Shown piece by piece: positions 1 through 9,336 of a DNA stretch of 64,000 bases (within the stretch, counting starts at the first letter, position 1; each line of letters begins with the position of its first letter). Source of the DNA: an uncultured Aeromonas sp. (GTDB taxonomy: Bacteria; Pseudomonadota; Gammaproteobacteria; Enterobacterales; Aeromonadaceae); contig CAMFLW010000003.1 in NCBI GenBank assembly GCA_945957575.1, positions 33,199 to 97,198 of the forward strand. Reading direction: 5' to 3'. Position numbers and translations under genes: made by a program. Under the pieces are notes generated by a model. The model was not told the origin of the DNA. It saw only the letters and a program-made list of their open reading frames with translations, and ran no database searches.

Positions 1-1478
1 GGGCCCTCCGGCATGTTCTTCATGCACTGTTCGATGATGGAGAGGCTCTGGCGGATCTCCTCAATGCGAACGGTGGCGCGATCATAGGCATCGCCATTGC
101 TGCCGACCGGCACTTCAAAGTCGAACTGATCGTAACCGGAGTAGGGACGCCACTTGCGCACGTCGAAGTTGAGGCCGGTGGCGCGCAAGCCTGCACCCGT
201 AGTGCCCCAAGCCAGCGCCTGCTCGGTGGTGTAGGCCGAGACGCCGATAGTGCGACCACGCAGAATGCTGTTGCGCATCGCGGCTTTCTCGTAATCCATC
301 AGCCGCTTGGGCAGCCAGCTCAACAGGTTGTCCTGCACCAGCCGTTGCCATCCGTTGGGCAGGTCGTGGGCCACACCGCCGATGCGGAACCAGGCCGGGT
401 GCATGCGAGCACCGGTAATCGCTTCGATGATGGTGTAGATCTTCTGCCGGTCGGTGAAGGTGAAGAAGACCGGGGTCATGGCCCCCACGTCCTGGATATA
501 GGTTCCGAGGAACAACAGGTGGCTCTGGATGCGGAACAGCTCCGCCATCATCACCCGGATCATGTCGACCCGCTGCGGCACCTTGATGCCGGCCAGCTTC
601 TCGACCGCCAGTACATAGGGGAGGTTGTTCATCACCCCGCCCAGATACTCGACCCGGTCGGTATAGGGAATATAGCTGTGCCAGGACTGGCGCTCGCCCA
701 TCTTCTCGGCACCGCGATGGTGGTAGCCGATATCGGGCACGCAGTTGCGGATCTCCTCGCCATCGAGCTGTAACACCAACCGGAATGCGCCGTGAGCAGA
801 GGGGTGGTTGGGGCCGAGGTTGAGGAACATGTAGTCCTCGTTCTCGTTGCCGCGGGCCAGACCCCACTCTTCCGGTTTGAACAGCAGGTTCTCTTGCTCC
901 ATGTCCTGCTTGGCGGCATCGAGCATGAAGGGATCGAATTCGGTGGCGCGCGCAGGGTAATCCTTGCGCAGCGGGTGACCCTGCCAGCTCTTGGGCATCA
1001 TGATGCGGGTCAGATGGGGGTGACCATCGAAGGTGATGCCCAGCAGATCCCACACTTCCCGCTCGTACCAGTTGGCATTGGGGAAGTGGTTGGTGATGGT
1101 GGGCAGATGCAGGTCACTCTCGGCCAGCGCCACTTTCAACATCACATCGGCGTTACGGTCGATGGAGATGAGGTGATAGAAGACGGTGAAGTCGCTTTGC
1201 GGCAGACCTTCGCGGTGGCTGCGCAGCCGCTCGTCGGTGGCGCTGAGATCAAACAGCATCACAAACGGGGAGGGCACCTTGCGCAAAAAGCCCATCACAT
1301 CCTGCAGCAGTTCGCGGGGGAGCCAGACCACCGGCACGCCGGTGCGCGTGGTCTGCACGGTGAAGTGCTCGGTCCCGAAGTGGGTAAACAGTTCGCCAAT
1401 GACTTTGGCATCCTGGTGGTCGCTGGGCTGCCACTGGGCCATGGCGTAATTGCTGGGAAAATCACGAGTCAGTTTCAT
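1..1478 (-). CDS. nuoCD: NADH-quinone oxidoreductase fused subunit C/D (3' end cut off)
   Basis: Fused NuoC-NuoD subunit of complex I, part of the peripheral arm that passes electrons from Fe-S clusters to quinone. From the ATG at 1478 the frame stays open to the left edge, giving about 492 codons; the family is usually near 600 residues, so the C-terminus lies outside the window. Roughly residues 1-185 are the 30-kDa NuoC part ([24 protein letters not shown]). The rest is the 49-kDa NuoD part ([16 protein letters not shown], then [11 protein letters not shown] and the conserved MNN and RIGG segments). The start lies two bases after the nuoB stop, so it is cotranscribed. The C/D fusion is typical of enteric-type complex I. 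Confidence 0.97.
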   Translation of the reverse strand, partial: MKLTRDFPSNYAMAQWQPSDHQDAKVIGELFTHFGTEHFTVQTTRTGVPVVWLPRELLQDVMGFLRKVPSPFVMLFDLSATDERLRSHREGLPQSDFTVFYHLISIDRNADVMLKVALAESDLHLPTITNHFPNANWYEREVWDLLGITFDGHPHLTRIMMPKSWQGHPLRKDYPARATEFDPFMLDAAKQDMEQENLLFKPEEWGLARGNENEDYMFLNLGPNHPSAHGAFRLVLQLDGEEIRNCVPDIGYHHRGAEKMGERQSWHSYIPYTDRVEYLGGVMNNLPYVLAVEKLAGIKVPQRVDMIRVMMAELFRIQSHLLFLGTYIQDVGAMTPVFFTFTDRQKIYTIIEAITGARMHPAWFRIGGVAHDLPNGWQRLVQDNLLSWLPKRLMDYEKAAMRNSILRGRTIGVSAYTTEQALAWGTTGAGLRATGLNFDVRKWRPYSGYDQFDFEVPVGSNGDAYDRATVRIEEIRQSLSIIEQCMKNMPEG

Positions 1479-1480
1479 GG

Positions 1481-2155
1481 TCAGATCTCATCCGGCGTGC
1501 GCAGGTTGGTCACATTGATCCGTTCGCCGCGCTTGCGCTCTTTTTCGGCCTGCATCTGGGGACGGTAGATCCCCTGATCGCCCACCACCCAGGAGAGGGG
1601 GCGGCGCTCTTTGCCGATGGAGTCCTGCAGCAGCATCAGGGCTTGCAAAAAGGCTTCGGGGCGGGGCGGGCAACCCGGAATGTAGACATCGACCGGCAGA
1701 AACTTGTCCACCCCCTGCACCACTGAATAGATGTCATACATGCCGCCTGAGTTGGCACAGGCCCCCATGGAGATCACCCACTTGGGTTCGAGCAGCTGTT
1801 CATACAGGCGCTGGATGACCGGTGCCATCTTGATGAAGGGGGTCCCTGCAATCACCATGAAATCGGCCTGACGTGGCGAGGCTCGGATAACTTCGGCGCC
1901 GAAGCGGGCCACATCGTGGGGGGAGGTGAAGGCGGTACACATCTCCACGTAGCAGCAGGAGATACCGAAGTTGTAAGGCCAGAGGGAGTTTTTGCGGCCC
2001 CAGTTGACTGTATCTTGCAGCACCTCCTCGAGGCGGCCCATCATGATGCCGCGCGTCGCTTCTTGCGCCAGTGGGTCATCGACGGTTTGGCGCTGCTCCT
2101 GGGGGTAGCGCTCAACGGGTGCATCCGGGTCAATCCGGGTCAGGGTGTACTTCAT
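1481..2155 (-). CDS. nuoB: NADH-quinone oxidoreductase subunit B
   Basis: NuoB (224 residues) carries the terminal Fe-S cluster N2 of complex I, the direct electron donor to quinone. The four expected cysteine ligands are visible: the tandem pair in [11 protein letters not shown] (Cys67, Cys68), Cys133 in [10 protein letters not shown] and Cys162 in [10 protein letters not shown]. Length matches the family. It lies 29 bases downstream of nuoA and two bases upstream of nuoCD, in the standard nuo order. The protein is cytoplasmic, at the membrane interface. Confidence 0.98.
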   Translation of the reverse strand: MKYTLTRIDPDAPVERYPQEQRQTVDDPLAQEATRGIMMGRLEEVLQDTVNWGRKNSLWPYNFGISCCYVEMCTAFTSPHDVARFGAEVIRASPRQADFMVIAGTPFIKMAPVIQRLYEQLLEPKWVISMGACANSGGMYDIYSVVQGVDKFLPVDVYIPGCPPRPEAFLQALMLLQDSIGKERRPLSWVVGDQGIYRPQMQAEKERKRGERINVTNLRTPDEI

Positions 2156-2184
2156 GGTGCAACCTCAAGGAAAGGGTCTGTGGT

Positions 2185-2589
2185 TCAATCACTGTTTTTG
2201 TTGTTCAACTGCGGTTTGCGCGGTGACCAGTCCAGTGCGCCGATGCGCCAGAGGTAGATCAGGCCGATAAGCAGCAGTCCGATGAAAATGGTGGCTTCAA
2301 TAAAGCCGACCCAGCCGCTCTCCCGCACGGAGACAGACCAGGCGAACAGGTAGAGCGCCTCGACGTCGAAGATGACGAAGAACATGGCGACCAGATAGAA
2401 CTTGGCGGAAAAACGCAGGCGGGCACTGCCGACCGAGTCGACACCAGATTCAAATGGCTTGTTCTTGGTGCGGCCGTAGGCACGACCTCCCAGCAGGGCT
2501 GCGAGGCCTATCATCACCAGACAGATGGTAATGGCACCGATGACATAAATGGCAAAAGCCCAATGTTGAGCAGAAATATCAGCAAACAT
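2185..2589 (-). CDS. nuoA: NADH-quinone oxidoreductase subunit A
   Basis: NuoA (134 residues) is a small membrane subunit of complex I with three predicted hydrophobic helices: near residues 10-35, 65-88 and 95-118. Recognisable family segments are [16 protein letters not shown], in the loop after helix 1, and [19 protein letters not shown], which contains the conserved acidic residues of helix 2. It is the first gene of the nuo operon, so the promoter should lie in the AT-rich stretch just upstream (about 2640-2725). Confidence 0.97.
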   Translation of the reverse strand: MFADISAQHWAFAIYVIGAITICLVMIGLAALLGGRAYGRTKNKPFESGVDSVGSARLRFSAKFYLVAMFFVIFDVEALYLFAWSVSVRESGWVGFIEATIFIGLLLIGLIYLWRIGALDWSPRKPQLNNKNSD

Positions 2590-2689
2590 AGAGGTTTTTC
2601 CTAACCGAATTAATCATGCGACTTAACAACTGTGTTGCGCATTATGACACCTTCGTACTGATTTACATGTGTTTTTTGTGGATTATTTA

Positions 2690-2723
2690 TTAATCGGTTA
2701 ATTGGTAATTAAAATTTGTTAAT
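2690..2723. promoter_or_regulatory. AT-rich GTTAAT repeats upstream of nuoA, ArcA-like
   Basis: The nuoA upstream region holds TTAAT at 2690, GTTAATT at 2697, GTAATTA at 2705 and GTTAAT at 2718. The two GTTAAT units start 21 bases apart, about two helical turns. ArcA sites are direct repeats of a GTTAA core in phase with the helix, and E. coli nuo is repressed by ArcA. Assigning this to ArcA is inference; AT-richness alone could produce it. Confidence 0.3.
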
Positions 2724-2826
2724 GGGTGCGTTTTTTTTGGCATGAATGTCAATAATGAGCGCGCCGGGGAGGGGGGCGAGGCATCTTGGCCGCCTTCCCT
2801 GAAGGGGTGAGAGAGCCAAAACGGGA

Positions 2827-2848
2827 AGGGAGGCCACTTGGCCTCCCT
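2827..2848 (-). terminator. Hairpin ending the decayed receptor locus
   Basis: Perfect 9-bp stem AGGGAGGCC / GGCCTCCCT with loop ACTT. Read on the minus strand it is followed by TCCCGTTTT, a weak T-tract. It lies just after the last minus-strand coding remnant. Confidence 0.6.
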
Positions 2849-3096
2849 CAGGTGGGACGGATCAGAGGGCAAAGCGGTTGCAAGGGGGGCGGTAACCAGA
2901 GGATCTGGTTCGGATAGGCACCAATGACGCGAAGACCGATATCTCCACCGGTGATATCCAGATACGCCCTCTGGCCATTGGCGGAGGCCACCGTGCTGCT
3001 CATCAGATAGACATAGCCCTCATTGACCTCTTTGCCATCCCCCGCCATGGCACGCGGGAAAAATGGCTTCATTGAGAGAGGGCTTGTAGCAGGCAT
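2848..3096 (-). pseudogene. Unassigned coding remnant downstream of the decayed receptor
   Basis: An open frame of 82 codons on the minus strand contains a protein-like stretch (GYVYLMSSTVASANGQRAY, then LDITGGDIGLRVIGAYP). Near the 3' end a shift of frame gives SGYRPPCNRFAL followed by a stop just before the terminator hairpin, a more natural end. It is either the last part of the same broken receptor, after a large internal deletion, or the tail of a second lost gene. I do not recognise the family. No ribosome site supports translation on its own. Confidence 0.3.
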
Positions 3097-3119
3097 GCTC
3101 GACCAGGGCCGCCAGCTCC

Positions 3120-3937
3120 TCAGCCGAGTGTGCCGTCCTGGGGGCGCTGATCGCCATCTTCCTGAAAACCGATCACATCCCAGCTGCCATCGGGTTGGGG
3201 CACCGCCTTGGGGCCCATCAGGCGTTTGGCGTGACCCTCGTAGTAGTCCAGCTCCAGTTGCAGGGCGTGATGGACATTGAAGGGGAGGCGGCTGCTGATG
3301 GAGGCACTCATGCCATCCAGGTCCGCCGGAATGTGGTTCTCCTCAACGTCGGCGGTTTTGTTGCCGAGCCCACTGGAGAGGCGCAACAGATGTTCGCTCT
3401 CCTGCGCCCGCACTGCACCGGTCATGCTGAGCTTCTTCTTGTTACTGTCGCCACCATAGAGGGGCTTGGCCGCCAGATAGCTATCTTGTTGTTGCAGATA
3501 ATTTTCCGGCTGCTTGGTATTCATCACCACGGTGCCACCGATGGCATCGGAGCCGTGCAGGGAGGATTGGCCACCTCGATCTGCTTGATGTCATCGAGAT
3601 CGAAGTTGAAGCGACCCACCTTGTCATTGATTTTATCGGCGCCAAAGCCGTTGCTGACGCGCACGCTGATGTTCTGTGGTCGCCAGGCAGAGCCGGCGAC
3701 CGAGACACCGGGGATCTTGCGAAACACACGGGTCAGCTCGCTGGCGATCTGACGGTCCAGATCCTCCTGGGTGATGATGGTGATGGAGCCGGAGACATCG
3801 GAGATGTTTCTGTTGTATCCGTTGCCCGGTGACAATGATAGTGTCATCGCTGCGCGCCTTCTCCACAGGGGAAGAGCGGCCGCGCTAGCCGAGGCACACC
3901 GGAGTGCCGGCCATGCCGGAAGCAGTTTGTTCGTAAT
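3120..3937 (-). pseudogene. TonB-dependent outer-membrane receptor, degraded
   Basis: Fragments in different frames reconstruct the N-terminal half of a TonB-dependent receptor, probably for a siderophore or heme. A signal-like stretch (KLLPAWPALRCASASAAA, about 3870-3925) starts from ATT rather than ATG. After a shift comes a TonB-box-like DDTIIVTGQR (about 3815-3850). After another shift comes the plug domain (SDVSGSITIITQEDLDRQ, then IPGVSVAGSA and FDLDDIKQIEVA). A small deletion near 3565 removes the expected RGP before SSLHGSDAIGG, and the barrel start (VVMNTKQPE onward) runs in a third frame to a stop at 3120. At roughly 270 codons it lacks most of the barrel of a family usually near 650-750 residues. 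It cannot make a working receptor. Confidence 0.85.
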
Positions 3938-4000
3938 GACAATTGTTTTTGTTTGGGTCTGAGGGCGACATTATTGCAGAGGCCTGACCATTAGGTGATA

Positions 4001-4020
4001 AATGCAAATAATTACCATTT
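4001..4020 (-). promoter_or_regulatory. Fur-box-like site upstream of the decayed receptor
   Basis: On the minus strand the site reads AAATGGTAATTATTTGCATT, an imperfect palindrome close to Fur boxes of the form AATGATAATNATTATCATT. It lies about 65-85 bases upstream of the receptor remnant and reads toward it. This suggests an iron-repressed promoter from the time the gene was intact. Confidence 0.6.
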
Positions 4021-4060
4021 TGGTCTTGTGGTGTTGATATTACCGAGTTATTTGTTTTTA

Positions 4061-4087
4061 AAAAGATACTCCCGCGCGAGGCGGGAG
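4061..4087 (-). terminator. Terminator after the MotB-like gene
   Basis: Stem GCGGGAG / CTCCCGC (7 bp, 5-base loop) is followed on the minus strand by TATCTTTTTAAAAA. It begins nine bases after the MotB-like stop codon. Confidence 0.75.
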
Positions 4088-4095
4088 CGGGGTGG

Positions 4096-4971
4096 TTAGG
4101 GCTTGAGCAACTGCAGCGACTCTTCTGCTGCCTTGCCTTGAGAGAGGGTGATATCGACCCGGCGGTTCGCCTGGCGATGTTCAGGGGTGTCATTGGCGAA
4201 GCGGGGCCGGGTGTCGGCAACACCCTGGGCTATGACCCGTCTGGCATCGAGCTGGGGGTTGGCCAGCATGGTCTGCACGATGGAGGAGGCCCGCAGCACC
4301 GAGAGCTCCCAGTTATTGCGATAAAGCTCCACCGGCGCTTGAGAATTATCGGTATGCCCGGTGACCACAACTTGCCCCGGAATATTGGCCAGAATGCCGG
4401 CGATTTTGTTGACCAGCGGGATGAACTGGGGCTGCAGGAACGCGGAATCGGCGGGGAAGAGCGCCTTCTCGCCGATGCGGATCACCAGTTGACTGCCGAG
4501 TTGCTCGACCTCGAGATCTTTGGATTCGATCTGGGCCTTGAGCTGCTGTTCCAGCTTCTGTTTGGTCACCTGCACCCACTCCTGCTCCTTGGTCTTATGG
4601 GGCCAGGCTTCGGTAGCGCTCGGTTTTTCCGAGGCACCAATGGTCTCGTTGAAGGGGTCAGATGCCGCGGGTTGAGCCTCTTTATCCAATAGGGTCTCTT
4701 TTTCCGAACTGCTGGGAGTGGTTTTCGATTCCGGTTCGAGAATCCCTGTGCCGCCCTGCATCACAGGTGAACCGGCTGGCGGGGAGATGAGGCCGATTTT
4801 ACCGAGCGACTCGATAAAGCCCTGGATCAGCACCCGGGTTTCGGACTGCTTGGCCATGGCAAAGGAGTAGAGTACCACAAACAGGGCGAACAGCAGGGTC
4901 ATGAAGTCGGCATAGGAGACCAGCCAGCGTTCGTGGTTTTCCGGTGCTTCAGCCTTTTTCTTTTTCGCCAC
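4096..4971 (-). CDS. Flagellar stator protein, MotB/PomB family (MotD-like)
   Basis: Stator subunit (291 residues) that anchors the flagellar motor to peptidoglycan and forms the ion channel with the MotA partner. A basic start (AKKKKAEAPENHERWLVSY) precedes one transmembrane helix with the ion-binding Asp22 (YADFMTLLFALFVVLYSF). A linker leads to a C-terminal OmpA-like domain with GHTDNSQAP and RRVDITL. I chose the GTG at 4971: it has GGGAGGT six bases upstream, and the NHERW...SYADF start matches Pseudomonas MotD. Longer upstream starts have no ribosome site. It overlaps the MotA-like gene by 23 bases. No flagellar genes are adjacent. Aeromonas can carry more than one polar stator pair; which one this is, and whether it uses H+ or Na+, cannot be told here. 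Confidence 0.93.
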   Translation of the reverse strand: MAKKKKAEAPENHERWLVSYADFMTLLFALFVVLYSFAMAKQSETRVLIQGFIESLGKIGLISPPAGSPVMQGGTGILEPESKTTPSSSEKETLLDKEAQPAASDPFNETIGASEKPSATEAWPHKTKEQEWVQVTKQKLEQQLKAQIESKDLEVEQLGSQLVIRIGEKALFPADSAFLQPQFIPLVNKIAGILANIPGQVVVTGHTDNSQAPVELYRNNWELSVLRASSIVQTMLANPQLDARRVIAQGVADTRPRFANDTPEHRQANRRVDITLSQGKAAEESLQLLKP

Positions 4972-5707
4972 CGTGACCTCCCAGATAAGGTTCGAGGGTA
5001 ACTTGCAGGCGTGCCTGTGACTCGCCATCCACGATGCAGAGAATGCCGGTCAGGGTCATCTCCTTGTAGTGGCGGATCTGGTGGGCAAACCCTTTGTAGC
5101 GGTTGCCGAACGGCAAGAAGATCAGGTTGGCGGCAGAAACCCCGTAGATAGTAGCGATAAAGGCCACCGCGATGGCGCCGCCCAGCTTGTCCGGCGCATC
5201 CAGCAGACCCATGGCGTGGATCAGGCCAAACACCGCGCCAACGATCCCCATGGTCGGGCAGTAGCCGCCCATGGCTTCATAGAATTTGACCGTCTGTTCG
5301 AGATCCTCCTGCTCGAACTCGATCTCGTTCTCCAGCACCTCATGGATCTTGGTTTTTTCGTAACCATCGACCATCATCTGTACCCCTTTCTTCAGGAAGG
5401 GATCCTTGATCTCGTCGATCATGCCTTCCAGCGCCAGCATGCCGCTGCGGCGGGCGTTGCCTGCCAGGGTCTCCAATAACTGGGCCTGCTCCAGCATGTC
5501 GAGCTTGAGGGGGGAGAGCAGCCATTTGAAACGTTTCATGGTGCTGCCGACGACGGAGAAGGGAAATTGAGTCAGGGCTGCACCTATGGTGCCGCCGATC
5601 ACGATGAGGAATGCGGGCAGATCGAGCAGTGCACTGGGGTGCCCTCCCTCGATCATATTGCCGCCAAGGATGGCGATCAATGCCAGCACCAAGCCAATCA
5701 AGCTCAT
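4949..5707 (-). CDS. Flagellar stator protein, MotA/PomA family (MotC-like)
   Basis: Membrane partner (252 residues) of the MotB-like protein, together converting ion flow into rotation. Helices 1 and 2 are at residues 1-20 and 30-50 (GGNMIEGGHPSALLDLPAFL). A cytoplasmic domain follows, then helices 3 and 4 with PTMGIVGAVFGLIHAM and AIAVAFIATIYGVSAANL. The N-terminus SLIGLVLALIAILGGN and the EGGHPSALL segment match Pseudomonas MotC more closely than E. coli MotA. The two genes form a two-gene operon ending at the 4.07-kb terminator. A plausible promoter lies at 5740-5769. Confidence 0.94.
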   Translation of the reverse strand: MSLIGLVLALIAILGGNMIEGGHPSALLDLPAFLIVIGGTIGAALTQFPFSVVGSTMKRFKWLLSPLKLDMLEQAQLLETLAGNARRSGMLALEGMIDEIKDPFLKKGVQMMVDGYEKTKIHEVLENEIEFEQEDLEQTVKFYEAMGGYCPTMGIVGAVFGLIHAMGLLDAPDKLGGAIAVAFIATIYGVSAANLIFLPFGNRYKGFAHQIRHYKEMTLTGILCIVDGESQARLQVTLEPYLGGHGGEKEKG

Positions 5708-5739
5708 TTATTAGACGTCCCTGCATATTGATATTGGCT

Positions 5740-5769
5740 AGTGTAGCCAGTTAACCATCAGTTTTTCAA
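5740..5769 (-). promoter_or_regulatory. Candidate sigma-70 promoter of the stator operon
   Basis: On the minus strand TTGAAA (5769-5764) is followed after 18 bases by TACACT (5745-5740), 33 bases upstream of the MotA-like ATG. This is a housekeeping-type arrangement; no sigma-54 or sigma-28 motif was noticed. Confidence 0.45.
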
Positions 5770-5891
5770 AATGAAATCAAATCACTGAGCAATTAATGTG
5801 TGCAATCATCCAGATCCGGGAATCAATGTAGCCCCACAAAGAACTTATCCTCTCGGAACCATATCCTGGTGATTCCGCGAACGTGATCATA

Positions 5892-5919
5892 AAGAAGGCA
5901 ACCTTCAGGTTGCCTTCTT
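5892..5919 (-). terminator. Terminator after the NhaC/YuiF-type transporter
   Basis: A 12-bp perfect stem AAGAAGGCAACC / GGTTGCCTTCTT with loop TTCA, 43 bases beyond the transporter stop. Short T-runs follow on both strands, so it may act in both directions. The remaining sequence between 5920 and 5961 shows nothing further. Confidence 0.75.
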
Positions 5920-5961
5920 GTTTCGTGTTATGCAGTGCATGGTTCGATGCCAGAGGGGCGA

Positions 5962-7284
5962 TCAGAGCACCATAGCGGCAATCCAGCCGAAGATAACCAG
6001 CGGGATATTGTAGTGGATGAAGGTGGGCACCACGCTGTCCCAGATATGGTCGTGCTGGCCATCGGCGTTGAGACCCGATGTGGGGCCGAGGGTGGAATCC
6101 GAAGCTGGTGAGCCCGCATCCCCCAGCGCACCGGCGGTACCGACCAGCGCGATGATCGCCATGGGAGAGAAACCCAACTGCAGGCAGAGCGGCACATAGA
6201 TGGTGGCGATAATGGGCACGGTAGAGAAGGAGGAGCCGATCCCCATGGTGATGAGCAGACCCACCAGCAGCATCAGGAAGGCGGCAATGCCTTTGTGCTG
6301 ACCGATGGAGCTGGAGACGACCTGAACCAAGCTCTCGACGCCGTGAGTTGCCTTCATGACGGCGGCAAAGCCGGCGGCGGAGATCATGATAAAGCCGATC
6401 AGCGACATCATGCGTACCCCCTGGGTGAAGGCATCCTGGCTCTCGCGAAACTTGATGACGCCACCGCAGGTGAAGATGACGAAACCGGCCAGCGCACCCA
6501 GTACTATGCTGTTGGTCATCAGTTGCAGCCCCAGTGCCACGCCAATGGCCAGCAGGGCCACCCAGATGTGGGTGAGGTTGAGCTCGACCGCTTCGGGCTC
6601 GGCGTCCAGGATCTTGGCCAGATCATACTGGCGCGGTTTGCGGTAACTGAAGAACACAGCAATCAACAGGCCCAGTACCATGCCACAGCCCGGGATGGCC
6701 ATGGCCAGAGGGATCTGGCTGGAGGTGATCGGCACACCGTTATCGATGAGGTTTTTGGCCAGAATATTGTTCAGGAAGATGCCGCCAAAGCCGACCGGTA
6801 GCACCATATAGGTGGCGGTCAGGCCGAAGGTGATGACACAGGCCACCTGACGACGGTCGATCTGCATCTGCGCCATCACATGGAGCAGCGGCGGGATCAG
6901 GATCGGAATAAAGGCGATATGCACCGGGATGATGTTTTGCGAGGAGATGGATACTGCCAGCACGGATGAGAGCAGCAGGGTCTTGACCCACAAAATGCGG
7001 CTGCTGCTGGCATCCTTGCCCAGCTGGCTGATCACCTTGCTGGCCAGCAGGTCAGTGATCCCGGAGCGGGAGATGGCAACCGCAAAGGCCCCCAGCATGG
7101 CGTAGGAGAGGGCGATCTCGGCACCACCGCCCAGGCCACCGCTGAAGGTGGTGAGGGTATCGGTCAACGATAGTCCGCCGACCAGGCCGCCAGCAATGGC
7201 CCCGAGCGCCAGTGAGACCACCACATTGATCCGCAGCAGACTGAGTACCAGCATCAGCCCGACTGCGATAACAACTGGATTCAT
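5962..7284 (-). CDS. NhaC/YuiF-type Na+/H+ antiporter family transporter
   Basis: Inner-membrane carrier (440 residues) with about a dozen hydrophobic segments and family-typical [17 protein letters not shown] and [20 protein letters not shown] near the C-terminus, plus [20 protein letters not shown] near residue 50. It belongs to the NhaC-like group that includes B. subtilis YuiF, described both as a Na+/H+ antiporter family and as putative amino-acid (histidine-type) permeases. The substrate cannot be read from sequence. It appears to be transcribed alone: it is flanked by its own terminator and a 273-base upstream region. Confidence 0.85.
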   Translation of the reverse strand: MNPVVIAVGLMLVLSLLRINVVVSLALGAIAGGLVGGLSLTDTLTTFSGGLGGGAEIALSYAMLGAFAVAISRSGITDLLASKVISQLGKDASSSRILWVKTLLLSSVLAVSISSQNIIPVHIAFIPILIPPLLHVMAQMQIDRRQVACVITFGLTATYMVLPVGFGGIFLNNILAKNLIDNGVPITSSQIPLAMAIPGCGMVLGLLIAVFFSYRKPRQYDLAKILDAEPEAVELNLTHIWVALLAIGVALGLQLMTNSIVLGALAGFVIFTCGGVIKFRESQDAFTQGVRMMSLIGFIMISAAGFAAVMKATHGVESLVQVVSSSIGQHKGIAAFLMLLVGLLITMGIGSSFSTVPIIATIYVPLCLQLGFSPMAIIALVGTAGALGDAGSPASDSTLGPTSGLNADGQHDHIWDSVVPTFIHYNIPLVIFGWIAAMVL

Positions 7285-7528
7285 TTGATTTCCTTATAGT
7301 TTGTTATTGCTGTCTGTCATGTGAAGGGGAGTTAGTTTGCGAAAAATGTGACAAATGTCGAGAAAAAAGTCAGCCAACCCCCTCATATCGCAGCAGCATG
7401 TGGCACAAGGTTGCTCAATGTGAGCGTTTGTTACCAGTTTGTTGTCATGTGTCGCGTGCGCAGCGGTTGATAGTGACGTTGATGGCGATTTCCGGTGCGC
7501 TGTGCAATCAATCACTTCCCAAAAAAGC

Positions 7529-7551
7529 GAAGGCTGCCAGTAGCAGCCTTC
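7529..7551 (-). terminator. Terminator after rnt
   Basis: Perfect 9-bp stem GAAGGCTGC / GCAGCCTTC, loop CAGTA, followed on the minus strand by GCTTTTTT. It lies seven bases past the rnt stop. The rest of the 7285-7528 interval is the transporter upstream region, with no further feature I can support. Confidence 0.9.
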
Positions 7552-7557
7552 ATCCGT

Positions 7558-8235
7558 TTATTCCTGCCCCTCATCGTCAGCAGGGGCATCTGCCGTGTCG
7601 TCATCCGGATGAGCCGGCGGCCAGCCGCCCATGCTCTTCCAGCGGTTGACGATATGACAGAACAGCTCGGTGGTTCGCTCGGTGTCATAGAGGGCCGAGT
7701 GCGCCTCTTTATTATCAAACGGGATGCGGGCGCTCTGGCACGCCTTGGCCAGCACGGTCTGACCCAGTGCCAGCCCGGAGAGAGCGGCGGTGTCGAAGGT
7801 CGCAAACGGGTGGAACGGATTGCGCTTGAGGCCTGCGCGCTCGGCGGCGGCCATCACGAAGCCGTGATCGAAGGTGGCGTTGTGGGCCACTATGATGGCG
7901 CGGCCGCAATCCTGCTCCTTCATCCCCTTGCGGATCCCCTTGAAGATCTCGGTCAGCGCCTCTTTTTCCGAGACTGCACCGCGTAACGGGTTGTAGGGAT
8001 CGATGCCGGTGAACTCCAGAGCGGCACGCTCCAGATTGGCACCTTCGAAGGGTTCGACATGAAAGTGGAATATCTGATCGGGCAGGAGCCAACCCTGCTC
8101 ATCCATTTTCAGGGTGTAAGCCGCGATCTCGAGCAGGGCGTCGGTCTTGGCGTTGAACCCGGCTGTTTCAACATCGATGACGACGGGGTAAAAACCACGA
8201 AAACGGCCCTTGAGGGTATGAACTGCGTCGGTCAT
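7558..8235 (-). CDS. rnt: Ribonuclease T
   Basis: RNase T (225 residues) is a DEDDh 3'-5' exoribonuclease that trims tRNA and other stable RNA 3' ends, including removal of the tRNA CCA end residue. The four catalytic acids and the histidine are in [19 protein letters not shown] (DxE), [12 protein letters not shown] and [11 protein letters not shown]. The protein aligns along its whole length with E. coli Rnt, including [16 protein letters not shown] start it at the ATG at 8235 ([12 protein letters not shown]), which fits the family; longer starts add an unrelated 23-residue tail. The C-terminal [15 protein letters not shown] is an acidic extension relative to E. coli. It lies 97 bases downstream of the PgpB-type gene on the same strand. 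Confidence 0.97.
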   Translation of the reverse strand: MTDAVHTLKGRFRGFYPVVIDVETAGFNAKTDALLEIAAYTLKMDEQGWLLPDQIFHFHVEPFEGANLERAALEFTGIDPYNPLRGAVSEKEALTEIFKGIRKGMKEQDCGRAIIVAHNATFDHGFVMAAAERAGLKRNPFHPFATFDTAALSGLALGQTVLAKACQSARIPFDNKEAHSALYDTERTTELFCHIVNRWKSMGGWPPAHPDDDTADAPADDEGQE

Positions 8236-8332
8236 GGGATCTCGGTCGGGATAAAATGAGGCGGCATTATGGCAAAAAAGCACAGGCTTGTCCCCATCCT
8301 GCAAGAGGGCGCCTTGCGGGACAAGCGATGGC

Positions 8333-9139
8333 TCAATATCTGTGCAGCCACCAGTGAGCGACCAGCAGCGCCGTGATGCTGCCTAGAATGGCGCTGGCCA
8401 GTACATCCACCGGCCAGTGCATTCCCATCACCATCCGCGACAGTCCTATTCCGAGGGCCCAGAGCGGCAGCAGCCAGACCCCTGCCGGTGCGCGGGCCAG
8501 CCAGATCAGGCCAAAGAACTGGGCAAGGCTGATGGCAGCGATGCTGTGGCCGGAGGGGAAGGCGTAGTTCACCTCTTTCTGCCAGTGATTGCCAAGCCAT
8601 TCGGGCAGTGCCAGCAGTTGGCTGGCGGCGTGAACCTGTTCGCTGCGCATTTCGACGCTACTGGCGTAGAAGCTCTTGATGGCCGGGATCAGCGCCTGAC
8701 TCTCTAGCCAGAGCAGATAGGGTCTGGGTTCTTCGGTCAGGTGCTTGATCAGGCTCTTGAGCACCCAGTCGCTGGCGAGCAGGGCCGCCAGCGCGCAGCT
8801 CAGCGCAACGAAGGGCGTGAGATCCAGTTTGAGTTTGTAGCGGGTCAGCAGCAGCAAGAGGGCGCCACTGACACCAATTCCGGGGATATCGACCATGCGG
8901 GTGAGAGCATAAGGCCACCAGAGCCAGCCCGATTGCAGGGAGCCGGTCAGAAAAGGCTGCCAGGGCAACGTGGCGAGCAACAGCAGGGGCAGGATCAACA
9001 GGACTGTGAACCCGAGAACCCGGCTGCGGGTGAGTGAGGAGACGGAGGCAGAGGTTGACGCTGAGAGCAACGGGGCGTGTGGCGGCATGGTGGATAGGGG
9101 GGATCGCGAAAAAAGAGGGGCATTGTGCCACCGTGACAT
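8333..9139 (-). CDS. pgpB: PAP2-family phosphatase, PgpB type
   Basis: Membrane phosphatase (up to 268 residues) of the PAP2/PgpB family, which dephosphorylates phosphatidylglycerophosphate and undecaprenyl pyrophosphate at the inner membrane. The three PAP2 signature motifs are present: KxxxxxxRP ([13 protein letters not shown]), PSGH (NYAFPSGHS) and SRxxxxxHxxxD ([14 protein letters not shown]). The long insert between motifs 1 and 2 is typical of PgpB. About five helices are predicted. The start is uncertain: ATG at 9139 has only a weak AGG nearby, and ATG at 9088 is an alternative that still precedes the first helix. Confidence 0.88.
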   Translation of the reverse strand: MSRWHNAPLFSRSPLSTMPPHAPLLSASTSASVSSLTRSRVLGFTVLLILPLLLLATLPWQPFLTGSLQSGWLWWPYALTRMVDIPGIGVSGALLLLLTRYKLKLDLTPFVALSCALAALLASDWVLKSLIKHLTEEPRPYLLWLESQALIPAIKSFYASSVEMRSEQVHAASQLLALPEWLGNHWQKEVNYAFPSGHSIAAISLAQFFGLIWLARAPAGVWLLPLWALGIGLSRMVMGMHWPVDVLASAILGSITALLVAHWWLHRY

Positions 9140-9336
9140 GCCTGAACCAAGCCGAGCTGCGTGATTGTTACCTCTGCTTACACATTTGTGGCGATATCCT
9201 CTGTTTGAATGGGCGAATGGGGAGGCCGCCGTGCGATATGCCCCCCTTTCGCGCCTGAGTGCATCACAGGCTGAAATCTCGGGCTGCTTTGCGCTAGAAT
9301 GGCGCCCCCGTGGCGGTTGTGACCAAAGAGAGCCCG

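Noticed and set aside
2690..2872. A 60-codon frame upstream of nuoA
   Set aside because: It runs through a terminator hairpin and an AT-rich promoter region and has no protein-like character.
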